The notes below the pieces were generated by a model. That model was not told the origin of the DNA and did not search any database. It was given only the letters and a program-made list of their open reading frames with translations. The position numbers and the translations under genes are program-made. From Membranipora membranacea (taxonomy: Eukaryota; Bryozoa; Gymnolaemata; Cheilostomatida; Membraniporidae), in NCBI GenBank assembly GCA_914767715.1, contig OU612070.1, positions 26,028,025 through 26,092,024 of the forward strand: a stretch of DNA of 64,000 nucleotides, read 5' to 3'. Every line of letters starts with the position of its first letter. Positions within the stretch are counted from its first letter, which is position 1. Below are positions 51,454-63,608 of this stretch, one piece after another.

Positions 51454-53166
51454 GAACTCGAGGACAAACACCCTTTTGAAATAGATATATAAAGTGGGAA
51501 TTGCCCTCTCTTTGTAACAATTGCCGATTCTCAACCGGACCCAGCAAATGCCAATGGTCTTACATACAAACATAATAGTGGACATTTACCAACCACCATA
51601 TCTGTACATGATTATCATTTTATGAAATTTAACGCATAAGTTGACTGATGGATAAAAACCAATATAAAAATAAGTTACCAGTTTGTCGATTATTTGTTGC
51701 CTTATGTGCAGCTTTGCCCTGTTGGCTGACAATGAGCCCAGTGTCAATTTAGGGCTTGGCTCAAAATCATTGAACTGAACAAAACATGATAGATATTTGA
51801 TTTTCAAGAAATCGCTGTGATACGTCATTGGGTAGATATATCGCCAATGTTAGATTTATCTACTTACACAGTATAACATATAAATGACTGAACCATTATT
51901 CTCTTGGCAGCATGAATCACGTCGTGGATGTATTGAACAATCTGCCTCCAGGGGAGAAATATATATCAAGAATTTGTGAGGCGATTAAGGAAGCCGTACA
52001 CCAGAATGATAATAGGCATTGTAACAGAAATTTTTTCCTCTACAGTAGCGATCAATCCAGCCCATGAAATATTAATGGAGTGAAAAACCATTAGCTTTGT
52101 AAATACTTGTACAGATTTACCTGTTTATATTCAACAAATCCCGCCTAGATGTTCATTATTGTTTTCAGTTATCATCACAACTAAATATCATCAATATTAT
52201 ATTTTTCTAATAAATTATTCTATTTTTACACAATGACTTCACAAATAGTAAACAAAAGTTTTATATCATACTAGCAGTATTATTTTACATCATTAAAAAA
52301 ATTAAACTGGCGAAGTAATTGTACTAAAAAATAAACTAGAGCATAATAACAGCACCAATACTATTTTCACAAAATAGGAGTAGGATAATTATGTGTATAA
52401 TCTATGGATCTAATATATACCAGTATTATAATCAGGAAATGAAGAAAATGGAAAGCGGCATCTAAAACAGACAATTCTGACACGTGATTTCTCCTTAAAA
52501 TCTTATGTAATCGTGTGTGCGGACAGGAATGGGAAATGGTATGTGAGGGAGGGGATAAAGTAATATATCATCAATCCAGGAATCAATGTTTTGATATGAT
52601 AATGATCAGTCAGAATGTCATCAATTAAGCTCCCCAGTCGCCAGCACTAAAATATTAGTCTCCACATGAGGTCTATATACAGCACAAGTCTAGTCCACCC
52701 ACTGAATTCATTGTAATCATTAAGAAGACCTTACATCACAGTGGTGTTGAACTTTGTGCTAGTCATGGTATCTCTTCTGATCCCATTAATTCACCTAGCT
52801 TGATTAGATTTAGGCTTAATTTACATGAATAAAACTGTCAGCATCAAGCAAGTGAATAAATTAATGCAACTCTTCAATAGCAAATAATAGGAATTAATAG
52901 ATAAACATACATTCATAGCAACATAATATTTGAAGGATTTTTCATTCATGTTTTTCTTGAGAAAATTATACACTTGATTTATTACCATAATAAACCTCCG
53001 GCGCTTTTTCCTGATAGCCATAGAAATACAGGCATATATATATAATATATATATAGCTAGGAAGGTGTGAAAGTCAAGTGCTTCAGGTGATCAGGGTGGT
53101 CTAGCAGGTGCTTCCGGTGAACAGGGTGGTCTAGCAGGCTATGAAGTAATATATGACTATAAAGTA

Positions 53167-54800
53167 TTACACAAGTTGCCACCCATCATCATCAGCGACA
53201 TGCTCAGACGGCAGCGCTATCTCCTTCACCTCACCGATCACATGATATGTGGGGGTAACCAGTTGCCCTGTGGTGCTCAACCCCACCAACCGGTCATCAC
53301 AGGAAACTACAAAATATCACCGCCGCATAGTTATAGTAAAAATTGACAAAAAATACTTGACGATGGTATTGTTGTCTTGCCCGTCAGCGTCAGCAGTCTC
53401 TTCTCTTCCTGAACTATTTAACTGATACTTTATCTGTGAACCTTTTAGGCATTTAAAGACCACAAAGGCTACTATCCTAAAAAAGAGCCCCACAAATCAT
53501 ATTGACACAATCAAACCCAAAACACCTATTTGCGTCAACAACAACATACCAGACAAGTTTGCTCACAATCTAAAACATTTTCCTACAAGGAGTTACTACT
53601 ACGGATACATTTTGTAGTCACAATAACGGTGATTGCACTTTCCAGCATGACAAAATAATTGTAAAATGTGACATCCATTGAACGCTTCTAATTACCAAGT
53701 TGATGTTTAATGCTTGTTGGAATGTAACTACATGTACAGTACAGCACATAATTAATTCTAAATTATTAATTGAAGCTTAATTTATTTTGGTATGCAGCTA
53801 TAGGCTATGCAGGGAAGCCTTAAGTCTGACGCTTGGCACGAGCACAGGTAGTTCGTATAGTCTGTTTAAAAATAGCCCGGTGCCAACAGGACATTTTTTG
53901 TAAAGCCATATAAGTAACCTCAAATTACACAACGACATGGTAATATATTATTGGATTAGAAGTTCCAGGAGCCGTAAACTGCCAGCTAACAGCCAGCTAA
54001 CAGCCAGCTAACAGCCAGCTAACAGCCCATATCAGTAGAAGTAACGCCCTAATCTATAGACGCTGAGTGAGGATTACAGATGTAAGCTGTTATATACACT
54101 TATTACTCTGAGAGCATTAATAGGCCGTTAAATTATACCACTAAATTATACCCGCTGATGTTTGTTATGAATGTGGGACAAATTATCTCAGCTCGACTGT
54201 CACCGCTAGGAAGACAGGAGAAAAGTTTCAACTGACTAACTATAGGACAATGGTCTGCTCTCTGAGATGGTTTTTTATAATACTATGTGTCGGACCATGT
54301 GCTGACGGCAATCAGCAACAGATATCAGTCTCTAATATGTAATTTTATCACAGTATTGGCATGGCCTTGTTTGGAGCATGTAGACGTAGACAGCTGAAGT
54401 ACGCAGGCTGCAAAGAATTGTTTGTTTGTTTGTTTTAATGTACACTCTTTATTCAAAGATGCTAACATCGAGATAAAAATGAATTATGAGATAAAAACCC
54501 ATGTCATTTGCAGCCTGCAAAATGACATGTCATATTCTTTGTGTCCACCTGACTAGAAACTCCCGTCCCTCTGATATACAAATTTGTCCGTTATCCAAGC
54601 CAGCGTTTGGCATCCAGGGTGACTTATTGTACTCACTGCTTACTTACCTGTTAGCTGTGATATTACTCTGCCTGGTACCTGTTTCCAGCACTCTCCCTGT
54701 ATGTGTTCTGAGGTTATACCCACTCTACACATGAGTTTATCATCCTCAGTAATCGCCCATACCAGGTCATCACTTAGACACAGCTGTCTCACCTTCAGAC
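53167..54800 (-). CDS. Tectonin-repeat (TECPR-like) protein, C-terminal exons
   Basis: Two exons on the minus strand: 54648-54800 and 53167-53306 (stop 53167-53169). They join in phase: the first ends with one base of a codon and the second supplies two. The first encodes LVWAITEDDKLMCRVGI and GECWKQVPG, which is the W-x-I-x-x-x-x-x-L-x-x-R-x-G-I ... W-x-x-V-P-G pattern of tectonin beta-propeller repeats. The second encodes DDRLVGLSTTGQLVTPTYHV and ends GWQLV. TECPR1 and TECPR2 act in autophagy and lysosome-related trafficking, but these exons are too few to say which, or whether it is another tectonin protein. Upstream exons should lie at higher coordinates and were not recognised. The gene is convergent with KNL1, and its last exon was duplicated with it. 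Confidence 0.65.
53307..54647 (-). other. Last intron of the tectonin gene
   Basis: The intron between exons 54648-54800 and 53167-53306 has a good donor (caggtaagta at 54641-54650) and acceptor. It contains the 11-bp tandem array at 53981-54024 and otherwise nothing recognised. Homology with the first copy of the duplication ends near 53460. Confidence 0.6.
53981..54024. repeat. Tandem repeat, 4 x 11 bp
   Basis: Unit gccagctaaca, four perfect copies followed by a partial fifth (gccca). It is young, since there are no mismatches, and lies within the tectonin intron. Confidence 0.9.
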
Positions 54801-57800
54801 CTGTAACATACCACAACATACATATAAATACAATACAATACAGCTGAGTACAATACAACAGAACATACATTGTAAATTGGTCGCATAATACAAACGACAT
54901 CTCCTGTCAAGTTATGCATGTATCGATCAAAAACCCACAAGAGCACATGCCACCTTAACCTTGGTTCAGCTGGAGACACTTATTTCTTGAAGATAATCCA
55001 AATAATTTAGTTATGAAGTGCCAGGCCAACTTTCACTGAATGTTGTTCGGTCGAATGTAAGTGCCCATGTTATCGCTTTCTCACAGTTAAAGTTGCTCCA
55101 ATGTCACTGAGCTGTCATCAGGTTTCCCTGCCTTTCGATTAGGTAAGAGGGAACCTCGAAATAGCTGCAAACTGTAAACACAATGAGTGGGAATCGTCTG
55201 ATTTTATACTTCCACACCTATCGTTACTTTCACCTTGAGCAATGGTATTATGAATTGTTATTTTCACACAAAAGTGGCCTAGACTTCTAAGAACCCACGG
55301 GTACGGCCAAAATGGTGCCGTTGTCACAAAGCTCTTCAGTTGGTGTTGATGATCAGAATTTAATTATGGGAGAGAAATGTAGAATTACAATTCCACCACA
55401 ATCTGATTGTGTTATCTTCTGTAATCTTCTTCTAATTATTGTAATCTCTCTATATATACAATATGACAAAGAGGGATTATACCTAAATTAGATATCTTTC
55501 ACAAGTAGGGAAGCATTCACTTATGCTTATAATGCCTATAATACGGAAAATACACATAATATATACAGTAATTACCTATAATAGATGTTACAATCTTGGT
55601 GTGAAATGAGGCTATTACCTATCACAGGGACTGTCATATTTTCTATCAATTATCGAAAAGTGTCCAGACCGCTAAGTTTTTATTAGAGTATTGAAACCAT
55701 TGTTAACCAGAGTTAGATTTGTCACGCGGCTACTTTCTTTTGTAGCCGCCTGACCAGGCTAAACACTTCCTGGTGCAACCACAGGGTAAGGGTATCCTTA
55801 CAATCATTGCCGTGACCCTGACCATTAAAACATACCACAGTTTATTTACACCCAAGGAGTGTACATGAGGTTTTTTCATAGGTAAGTGTTGTGAAACTTA
55901 TTAAATATTCAAGTCAATATTTTGTAGGCGATTGACCTATGGGGCCATCTAGCTTTGCATATTTAATTTGAAAAAAAAGAAAAAAAAACATTTTAAGTTA
56001 AATTAGAAAAAATGGGTGCATGGTGAGTTGATTTGTAGTATTTACAAAGTGCTTGACCAATGTCAGATGATTGAGTAGTCCCTTCATATGTTTATTTACG
56101 TCGACCCTATATGAGGTTCTGTAGACTTGTCGGTCAGCGAAGTGGGACACTGTTTCTAACTATTTAAATTAGAGTGATTTAAATCGGTTTAATGAATATT
56201 CAGAATGGATGTTTTTTATACAACAGGTCGTGAAGGTCGTTGAAGCGATTTTGAATATGTAAATGTTAACTAACGACCCCGGGACACGCTGATTTCTTTG
56301 TACAATTTAGGTATTTTTTATCTTCTGGTTATATCTCTCATTAATGGTGTTTTATGATTAAAAATGTAATCCATTATTGCTTTCTGTTAATTCCAGTAGT
56401 AGGACATTAGGAGTGTTATGGTTCAGTAAGAGCTACCCTGGACTTGGTGTGTGAAGCAACTGATTAGTCACTTGTCTTGATAGCTGACATACCTGATGCA
56501 ATATTCACATTGTGATAGAGGGAAAAATCATTAAAATTGTTGCTAGTTTTTCTCAGACACAAGAGGATAGTCGAAATTAATGAGTTAAATTTGCGGTTTC
56601 AATATCAGATTAATAAAACTCTCTATAGCGATTGTAGTAAAAAAACCAGACGGGAAATCAACGGTTTGACGCCGGAGTAAGTTTTACTCTCAGCTTGTGT
56701 AGTAAGGAATTCCACCTTAAATTAACAGCTGGGCGGATCAGTCACACCCCTAACAAATGTACTTGCTTCTGCTAATTCCCATGCCAACTCGTATGTTTGC
56801 CTTTCCTTTCCTTCGCGAGAATTTCCTGTTTTATTTTGCGCCGACCAGAAAACTGGCCTAAGAACTCAGCCAGGAAACCAGATGTAAAAAGTGCAGCTCC
56901 CAAAGTCTCCAATGTCTAAGACGATAAGCCAAGATGTCTAATATTCTGCGAAATATCCAATTATGATGAGTGGTACCTGTTAGAAGATAGGGTCTTCTAA
57001 TCCATAGTATGAGATGTCAGGGGTGAAATGAAGCGCTTGATGGATGGTGAGAATTAGTACAACTGTCTCAATACTATGCTGCTACAGGAAGATTTAGAGG
57101 CAATTATGATATGATACATTAATAATCAACCATCTTCTGAATTAAAATTTAATACTCCTCATTGATATCCAATGAACCTTAATCCTCTTAATTATAGGGT
57201 ACATCCTTTCCATGTATTGTAAGCTTCAAATTTCAATTTAAATTTTTCAGGTCCCAGCTTGATTAATTTCGATGAGGTAAGCTGGAGAACTTGCAGATTC
57301 ATAAAACGATTATCCTTGCAGTGTGAAAATTTAATATCAGATAAATGGAACTTGAGAACAAAGCAAAAATTAAAAAGTTTACAAGCAACACATATTATAT
57401 CCGATATACCGAACCATTAAAATTTGGCATTAACCACCCTGCTCCGTAGAAGCACCATTGAACTACCGCAGTATCAAGTATTATAGCCTGATAATCACCC
57501 ATATTAGTGATGTGATAGCGTTTGTATCACTTTTACTAACTTTGTGATCAATCCAAGTACCTCCTTCTTAAATGTTTTACATCAACTTAATCTCTCTTTA
57601 AGAAGCAATGAATTTAAATATAATACCAGTTTGTCGATTATGATACCAGAGTAATCTTTACAACCAATCTTAATGTTAGGAAAGATGATCAGAAATATGC
57701 AGGAACACTCAAGTTGGTGAAGCTGTATTTTGGGATATAGGTTTGGGACAGTTTGTATCATACTCAATACGTTGTGTCAGCAATATATTTTTTTTACCTA

Positions 57801-59030
57801 TGAGTGTTTCAGCAAAAGAAAAGAAAAAGCTAACAAATCCTCACAAAAGGAAAAAGCTAATGAATCCTCACTGATGGAAAAATCTAATGAACCCCCACTA
57901 TATCTCGGCCCTTTAAATCATCTGGTGTTAATATAAATGCCTACCGCATAACAGATCTTCAGGCTACTACCCTGCCTGCAAACTTCCACATGCGCCGTTA
58001 TCGGTGACAAGGCGTGAAGCGCCATCCTATTCTCTCTAGATAGACACAATATTTTTAATTAGCAGGAACTAATAAATCTAAGCTAAACTTCCTCCTATAA
58101 AACCTTCTCTTCCTCACAGAGGTTATATAATAATACCACACTAGATCACCTTCACTTCCTCACAGCTTCTAATGACAAACAATGTAGGCAGTGGTGGTGC
58201 TTATTAACATAACCAAATTATTAAACTCTCTGCAGACAATAAACCTTATGGTTTAGAAAACCAGAAGGAATAAAATTGGAAGTTGTTGAAACCAACATGA
58301 TAGTTTTGCTCATCCTTTGCGTCATTGGCTGCAGTGTGAGTTGTGTTGACATCGGGGAGTAGCAACAATTAAATGATAAACAAGGCGCTTAATTTTGAAA
58401 TGTACACAATGACAAATTTAGACGTAATTAAAAGGTTTGTTGATATGTAACTGAAGGGATATATCTATAACCAAAACATGAAATATGTCAACCTGGTAAT
58501 AAATTAGTGACATATGCCGCTAATAGTCCAAGCCACGCCTTGAAGTGAGCGGCTTTGCCACGAGCACTGCATATTACAACCTATCCAAGAACTGACAACC
58601 AGGGATCAATTATAGTCTTATGTTATTATTATTGGCCAGTGAGTGCACTGTGTGTAATTATCCATGATCTGTAGCCTTAGGGACACTTTTTTACAAATCG
58701 AGAGCATAGCTATTTAAAGTATGGGTAATAAGGGTGAAATGATGCGATGGGATGGTTCATTGCACTCTGGAATTCTCACATCTACCAATTCCTCGTTTAA
58801 AGTATGGTTAATTAAGATATAAGAAAGTGTAAGGAGATGCAAGCTGACATTGATACTCAGGTGCTTGAGGCGGAAGGTGACGGGCAGGGAGGAATCAGCT
58901 GGCAGGTGCAGAGCATATGAATCAATATCCAGAAGCTATTTATTGATTGCTAAAAATAGTCATCGGCTTAGTGATTACATAAAACGCAGACAGTTGTTTA
59001 ACATGCTGTGATTCTGCGATGCGGATTGAG
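54801..59030. other. Stretch without a recognised gene
   Basis: AT-rich. The upstream exons of the tectonin gene are expected here or beyond, but none could be supported. A short plus-strand segment with perfect splice signals (57251-57276, between tttttcag and gtaagc) and a 27-bp coding-like repeat (57819-57899) are noted separately. Confidence 0.5.
57819..57899 (+). repeat. 27-bp tandem repeat, about 3 copies, open in one frame
   Basis: Three imperfect 27-base units translate as KEKANKSSQ, KEKANESSL and MEKSNEPPL in the plus frame, which stays open from 57730 to 57936. A decent acceptor (gagtgtttcag) sits just before it at about 57812. It could be a short exon of a disordered protein or a minisatellite that happens to lack stops. 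Confidence 0.5.
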
Positions 59031-59255
59031 TGACTCGAGGAGTTTGCGAGGGACAGCGACAGAGAAAGCGCTCAGAATATCGGAGATTAATAACAACACT
59101 GATAAACAGCCATAATGACTTCAAACTGCATCTCCAAAGTACTAAACACTCAGCGGCTGCTGAAAGCCTCACGTATTCTCTATATCTCAGTACTGTTCAC
59201 CACTATCAGCCAGACATACTCAGACACAGTGATTCCATCATCGGCGTGCTTTACT
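59031..59255 (+). other. Candidate internal exon, unrecognised
   Basis: An open segment between an AG at 59029-59030 and a good donor (ttact, then gtaagt at 59256) encodes about 75 residues. It starts TRGVCEGQRQRKRSEYRRLI and includes INSHNDFKLHLQSTKHSAAA and ends DSIIGVLY. GC content is higher than the flanks, and the predicted peptide is helix-like and charged. The acceptor has a poor pyrimidine tract. No family is recognised, and the phase does not connect directly to 61672. The opposite strand is also open over part of this segment. Confidence 0.35.
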
Positions 59256-61671
59256 GTAAGTCTCTATTCATCCTGAGAACTATATTGTGTTTGAGATGAC
59301 GTTTGGTTAAGGTGGTCTCACTATCACCTCTTCCTCCACTACCGCATCCCCCCCTACCTCCACTCCTTCACCTCCCTTCCTCTAATCCCTCCTACCAGAA
59401 TACCAACAGTGCACTGTTCATTTATGTTGTTCTGGAGTTGATTTTGTCCTTCAAAATCCGGACAAAAAAATTAATTGGCCGACACAAAATTGGCTGACAC
59501 AAAATGAAAGGTTGGTGGATCCTGTGGATGAGTAGTAAAATCTCCTCAAATTAGATATCAACACCAGCACAAGCTATTGGTGCAGATTTAAATCATGAAC
59601 TAACGCGCAGTCTGTTTCTCATGTACGCTATACACATTTTTTTTTATTTCCCGCACTATAGTAAAAAAAGCCAAAAACTGATAAAAACAAAATTTTCCCT
59701 TTGAAATGGTAATTTATACATAAAATGAGATTTTGGCACTATGTAAAACAATCTTGCAGAGTTGTAGCCTAATTTGCATTAATTAACTGAGGTTAGCCAT
59801 AAGTTAGGTGAAGATTTGAACTCAGGAGCAAGGAATCCTCATCTAAATCTAGTTCATGTTAGACCATATAACTAATATTAATCATGAATAATAGCAGTTT
59901 TCCTTCAGGAAGTACTAATAGACACCTTGACTGAGATGTCACTGTGGGCCCACACAAGCCTATCATATGTACAGGTTGCATCTAATGTTAACAGTTTGGA
60001 CCTGTCATGGGTTGTTATTAGAAAATTGAATCATTGAAAGCACATTTTGGTCATCATTCGTCACCGACACTTGCAATGTCAAGTTCTCCAAAATTAAATC
60101 GTTTTGAAAATTGACATGTACCAGGTTTAGCCTCTTTTTTATATCAACTTTTTAGAAGAGCTAATCATCAAATTTATTCAAGTTTTAAGCCCAAGAATCA
60201 GAGTTAAACTATCTTTGTCCAGTGAAAGCAATTTAAATCTGTAAGGCAATAATACTTCCATTGAACCTGATGAATAAGTTGTCAGAAGAGATTCAAGTAC
60301 TTTACTGACCAGGGTTAACCGAAGTTTGCCATAAGAGCTCTTTTTGTTTTTGATCTTGAGTGATTTTAGCCCTTCCTTCTACAGTGCACTTCAGGGCATC
60401 ACACGCCCTATTTACATCTTCATTGTGTTAATCGTATGAACCAGAGAAATCTGTCGCAAGTTTCTCATTTTTCATATTGATGATGACTTGCCTGACGTAA
60501 TTGAAAAGAGTTTTGCTCTAACATAATCCAATTGTCAAGCTATGCTGTCATAACACACTTGAGCAGTAATTAATCTACATAATATTATATGTGGGAGAAC
60601 AATTCTACCAGTGTTATAATTAATTTATGGAAGAGTAGTTTTTGCATTTTATCATAAGCTGTCTCTAAAACAATACATACCAACTATGGACATGCAGACC
60701 TAAACATATCTCTAATTCTCAATCCTGCAGCTAATGTATGCAAGAAAAATTGAAAACAATAGCACTAGTATTCAAGGATTGTGCCCATGTGCTTGAACAT
60801 GGCATTAAATTAGGAGGTTCCTTGTAATTTTAGAACTGCCACTTAAATTAAGTATCTGACTGTGGCATTGTATTCTTTTAATCCCTTCCCAATAACAATG
60901 GACAGTTTTATCTAAAAGGAACTTCCATATTGCCACTTAAAACATTTTTCTACTTCCTCCTAGCTTTGCTGACTTAACCTATTGTAATTGTTACATTTGC
61001 AACCATGACCATAAATTGGGACATCCAGACTGTGATTATAAGTCTGCAGAACGACTGTTGTGTCCTTTCCGAGAATTACAACTTTAAATTACACTGATCT
61101 AAATGTCTTTTTGGTCGCCCACAGAACCACAGGGAAAATGTGGTTATTGCAAACCTATTATAGTTACAAATAATATATGTACACACAGTATGACTAGGAA
61201 TATGTTAAACTAACACATGGATAGTGCATTTCATGGGTTTCTATCACACATCATCCATCAACTGTGCAAGGTGTATTAGCATGCAATTTCCTCACTATGT
61301 ATCGGCATAATCATGAGTAATTACTCCATGTCCCTACTCTACCTGCTGCAGACTGATCGGTCTAACCACATACAACATGTGAAAAGTCCTTCTAAACTCT
61401 AACCCGATCAATCCCCATAACAGTCCGTTTCATGTGCACCATTGCCTTCCTGTTTCTTATTATGGTTGGCAGGTATGAGAATGTAGATCCTATGACATAT
61501 ATTGTATTAACTTTCCCTGTAATATCATGTAGTCCCCTCTATTTACCTGAATTTCCTAGTATAGTCCCCTGTATTTCTCCTTTATCTCCCCTGTATCTCC
61601 CTGTAGTTTCCTTAATTTCCCTGATTCCTTGTATGTCTGTCTGCTAACCAATCCTAATGTATATATTACAG
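59256..61671. other. Stretch without a recognised gene
   Basis: AT-rich non-coding sequence with a C-rich pyrimidine tract at about 59325-59395. If the segment at 59031-59255 is an exon, this would be an intron of the gene ending at 63608. A signal-peptide-like ATG frame at 61432 is discussed under rejected items. Confidence 0.5.
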
Positions 61672-63608
61672 ACCCTCCCCTTACCCATATTAGCAGCAGG
61701 TAATGTACCAGAGCCAGCCAGCTCTGAAGCTAGCCAATCAGAAGACGATGCCACCAGAGGCAGCATTTCAAGGATATGTATACCAGGCACATTATTATGT
61801 CCTATTGAGGTTATTGATGATGATGACGATGGTCCACGAAGACCACGATTTACTACTGTAAGCATGCGGCTCTATGTGTTCTGATAATTTGCTTGTTGCT
61901 CTTTATCTAACCGAACTACTTCCCCCCTAAACTTATTCTATTCTGGAATGTGCTTGACTATAAGAAAGAAGACTTTCACTAGTAAATAATTACATCATTG
62001 TGATTTCATCATCATTTCTGTGTGGTTTATCCCTAAAATAAGTGCTTGCGTTTGAGTTTATTATTTTTATTACAAGGAGGTTTGCAGTTGCCAAGATTAT
62101 GATGGTTACAAGAAGATTTTTGTGTGATACTTAATGTTTTACCACTGCGATTAATAAGATGATACATCACTTTAATGTTGCCTAACGCTTTCTTAAAACT
62201 TTAATTACAGTAATTTATCAGTAAAACATTGAATAGTAGAGAAAGCGATTGTCATTTATTGTAAGTAAATGCTTCAACATCAATCCCCCATGTTCATTTT
62301 CATTACCTTTTTAAATGCCATAAACCGTACCAAAATCTCTTACACAGCCATATTTTTACTCCCAGGGTTGAATAATGAAATGGTAGCAAAAAAAGGTTGC
62401 TGTAGACATGAGTATTTGTATGAGTACCTAATGGGTATTCTTGAGTTAACATATCCAAGATACATTTAGAACTCTTTGTGTGTTTTCAAGTTTTCCCAAC
62501 ATGTACATAAGTGATGTGAACTTTCTTCTATAGAAGCCACCTGAAGTTCCCACAAAGACTGTGTTCTTCATTGCCGACTCCAGCGACACTTGTGTCTTCT
62601 GGAGATGTATAGGCAGAGGAACTGCTGTGATGATGAGGTGTGCTCCTGGCTCTAAGCTTTCCAATACTTACATAGGGGGAGACTCTAACCCATGTGTTCA
62701 GAGATACTTTAGATTGACACCCACAACATGTACCCGTCCAGGAACATCAACAACAGTAAGTTTTCACATGCATAAGAAGTGTTGGTAAGCAACGCTTGGC
62801 TTAAGTTCAACCGAAAAATTCACACCTCAGACTTGAAAAGAAGTGTTGGTAAGGGACATCTCTCATTTGGCATTTGGCATGAATAGTTTGCACCTCAGAT
62901 TTGATAAGCATATTGTCACCTGCTCAGAGACTTGTAGTCATTCAAGTAGTTTGCTGATGAGATAATCCCTAATTCTTACACACTTTTGCACCACATCAAA
63001 AGCTTTAGATCCCATACCTCTGGGCTTAGCCCATTGTACTGATTAACAACCATGGCAATGGCTATAGCAGCCCCTGGAATATGGTAATACAGGTCGGAGG
63101 AACAAAACGACTACATCCACTGAAAATTATTGCTAATTATTGTCATTTACAGTCTGGTAATCTTGTTCTAATCAGACTGATAACAATCTTATCAGGTATC
63201 AGCTATCTGATTAATGGTTTAATATATGTTCTCTTTACGATATGTAGAGGTAGAAATGGGACATATTTCACTGTTATGTCATATTTGGGTCGAGTGTCTG
63301 CATATGTCAGAACATTTGCTGAGAATTTACCTCCTATTTTGTAGACCTTGAGACCACCAGCCACCATTCCAGGAGGTATAAATATACCAACAGAAGAATT
63401 AATCACCCAACAGAATCGCTTCCCACAGCAGGCGACCGCAGCTCAAGTGCCAACAACTCAATCAACAGCAGCTAAACTGTTAGCAGGACAGCCATCAGCC
63501 TTAATAGCACCAACTACAGAGTCTGAGATCCCCGTCTCCTCTGTCTTATCATTGACAGGCATGGCTACTGTCTCAGAGGCAGCACACACTGATACATCAG
63601 ATATATAA
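61672..63608 (+). CDS. Unrecognised Thr/Pro/Ala-rich protein with chitin-binding-like cysteine cluster, 3' exons
   Basis: Three exons, all phase 0: 61672-61857, 62534-62755 and 63345-63608 (stop 63606-63608), giving 62, 74 and 87 codons. The first carries an acidic run (IEVIDDDDDGPRRPRF). The second has Cys spacing CVFWRCIGRG ... MRCAPGSKLS ... NPC, which resembles the C-x-x-x-x-C ... C-x-x-G-x-x-F pattern of peritrophin-type (CBM14) chitin-binding domains, though too short for certainty. It is followed by TTCTRPGTSTT. The third is Thr/Pro/Ala/Gln-rich and reads as a possibly O-glycosylated tail ending HTDTSDI. Composition suggests a secreted or matrix protein, but no signal peptide was tied to it; the 5' end lies upstream. 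Family unknown. Confidence 0.6.

Larger units (their letters stand above)
47876..52020 (+). pseudogene. KNL1 3'-half duplicate, broken
   Basis: Second, partial copy of the KNL1 exons from mid-exon 10 onward. Exon remnants: 47876-48039, 49349-49490, 49875-50054, 51156-51284 and from 51911. Lesions seen by comparison with the first copy: no 5' half; one deletion joining sequence equivalent to about 35747 to about 37589, removing four exons; a 2-base deletion in the first RWD exon; a 41-base deletion in the second RWD exon (both frameshifts); a stop TAA at 51220-51222 (Tyr codon in the parent); and a deletion of about 118 bases that removes the normal stop. The first remnant differs from the parent mostly at synonymous sites. 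No promoter is evident. Confidence 0.9.

Noticed and set aside
56397-56425. Short plus-strand segment translating RTLGVLWF, reminiscent of BEL/Pao reverse transcriptase
   Set aside because: Only eight residues match from memory, with a stop shortly after and no other retrotransposon motif nearby.
57251-57276. 26-base exon (PSLINFDE) with perfect splice signals
   Set aside because: Too short to support without a partner exon, and no adjoining exon in the right phase was found.
61432-61472. Signal-peptide first exon MCTIAFLFLIMVG for the gene at 61672-63608
   Set aside because: The donor after ggcag leaves phase 2 while the next exon is phase 0. Joining them gives an early stop. It could only work through an unseen intermediate exon.
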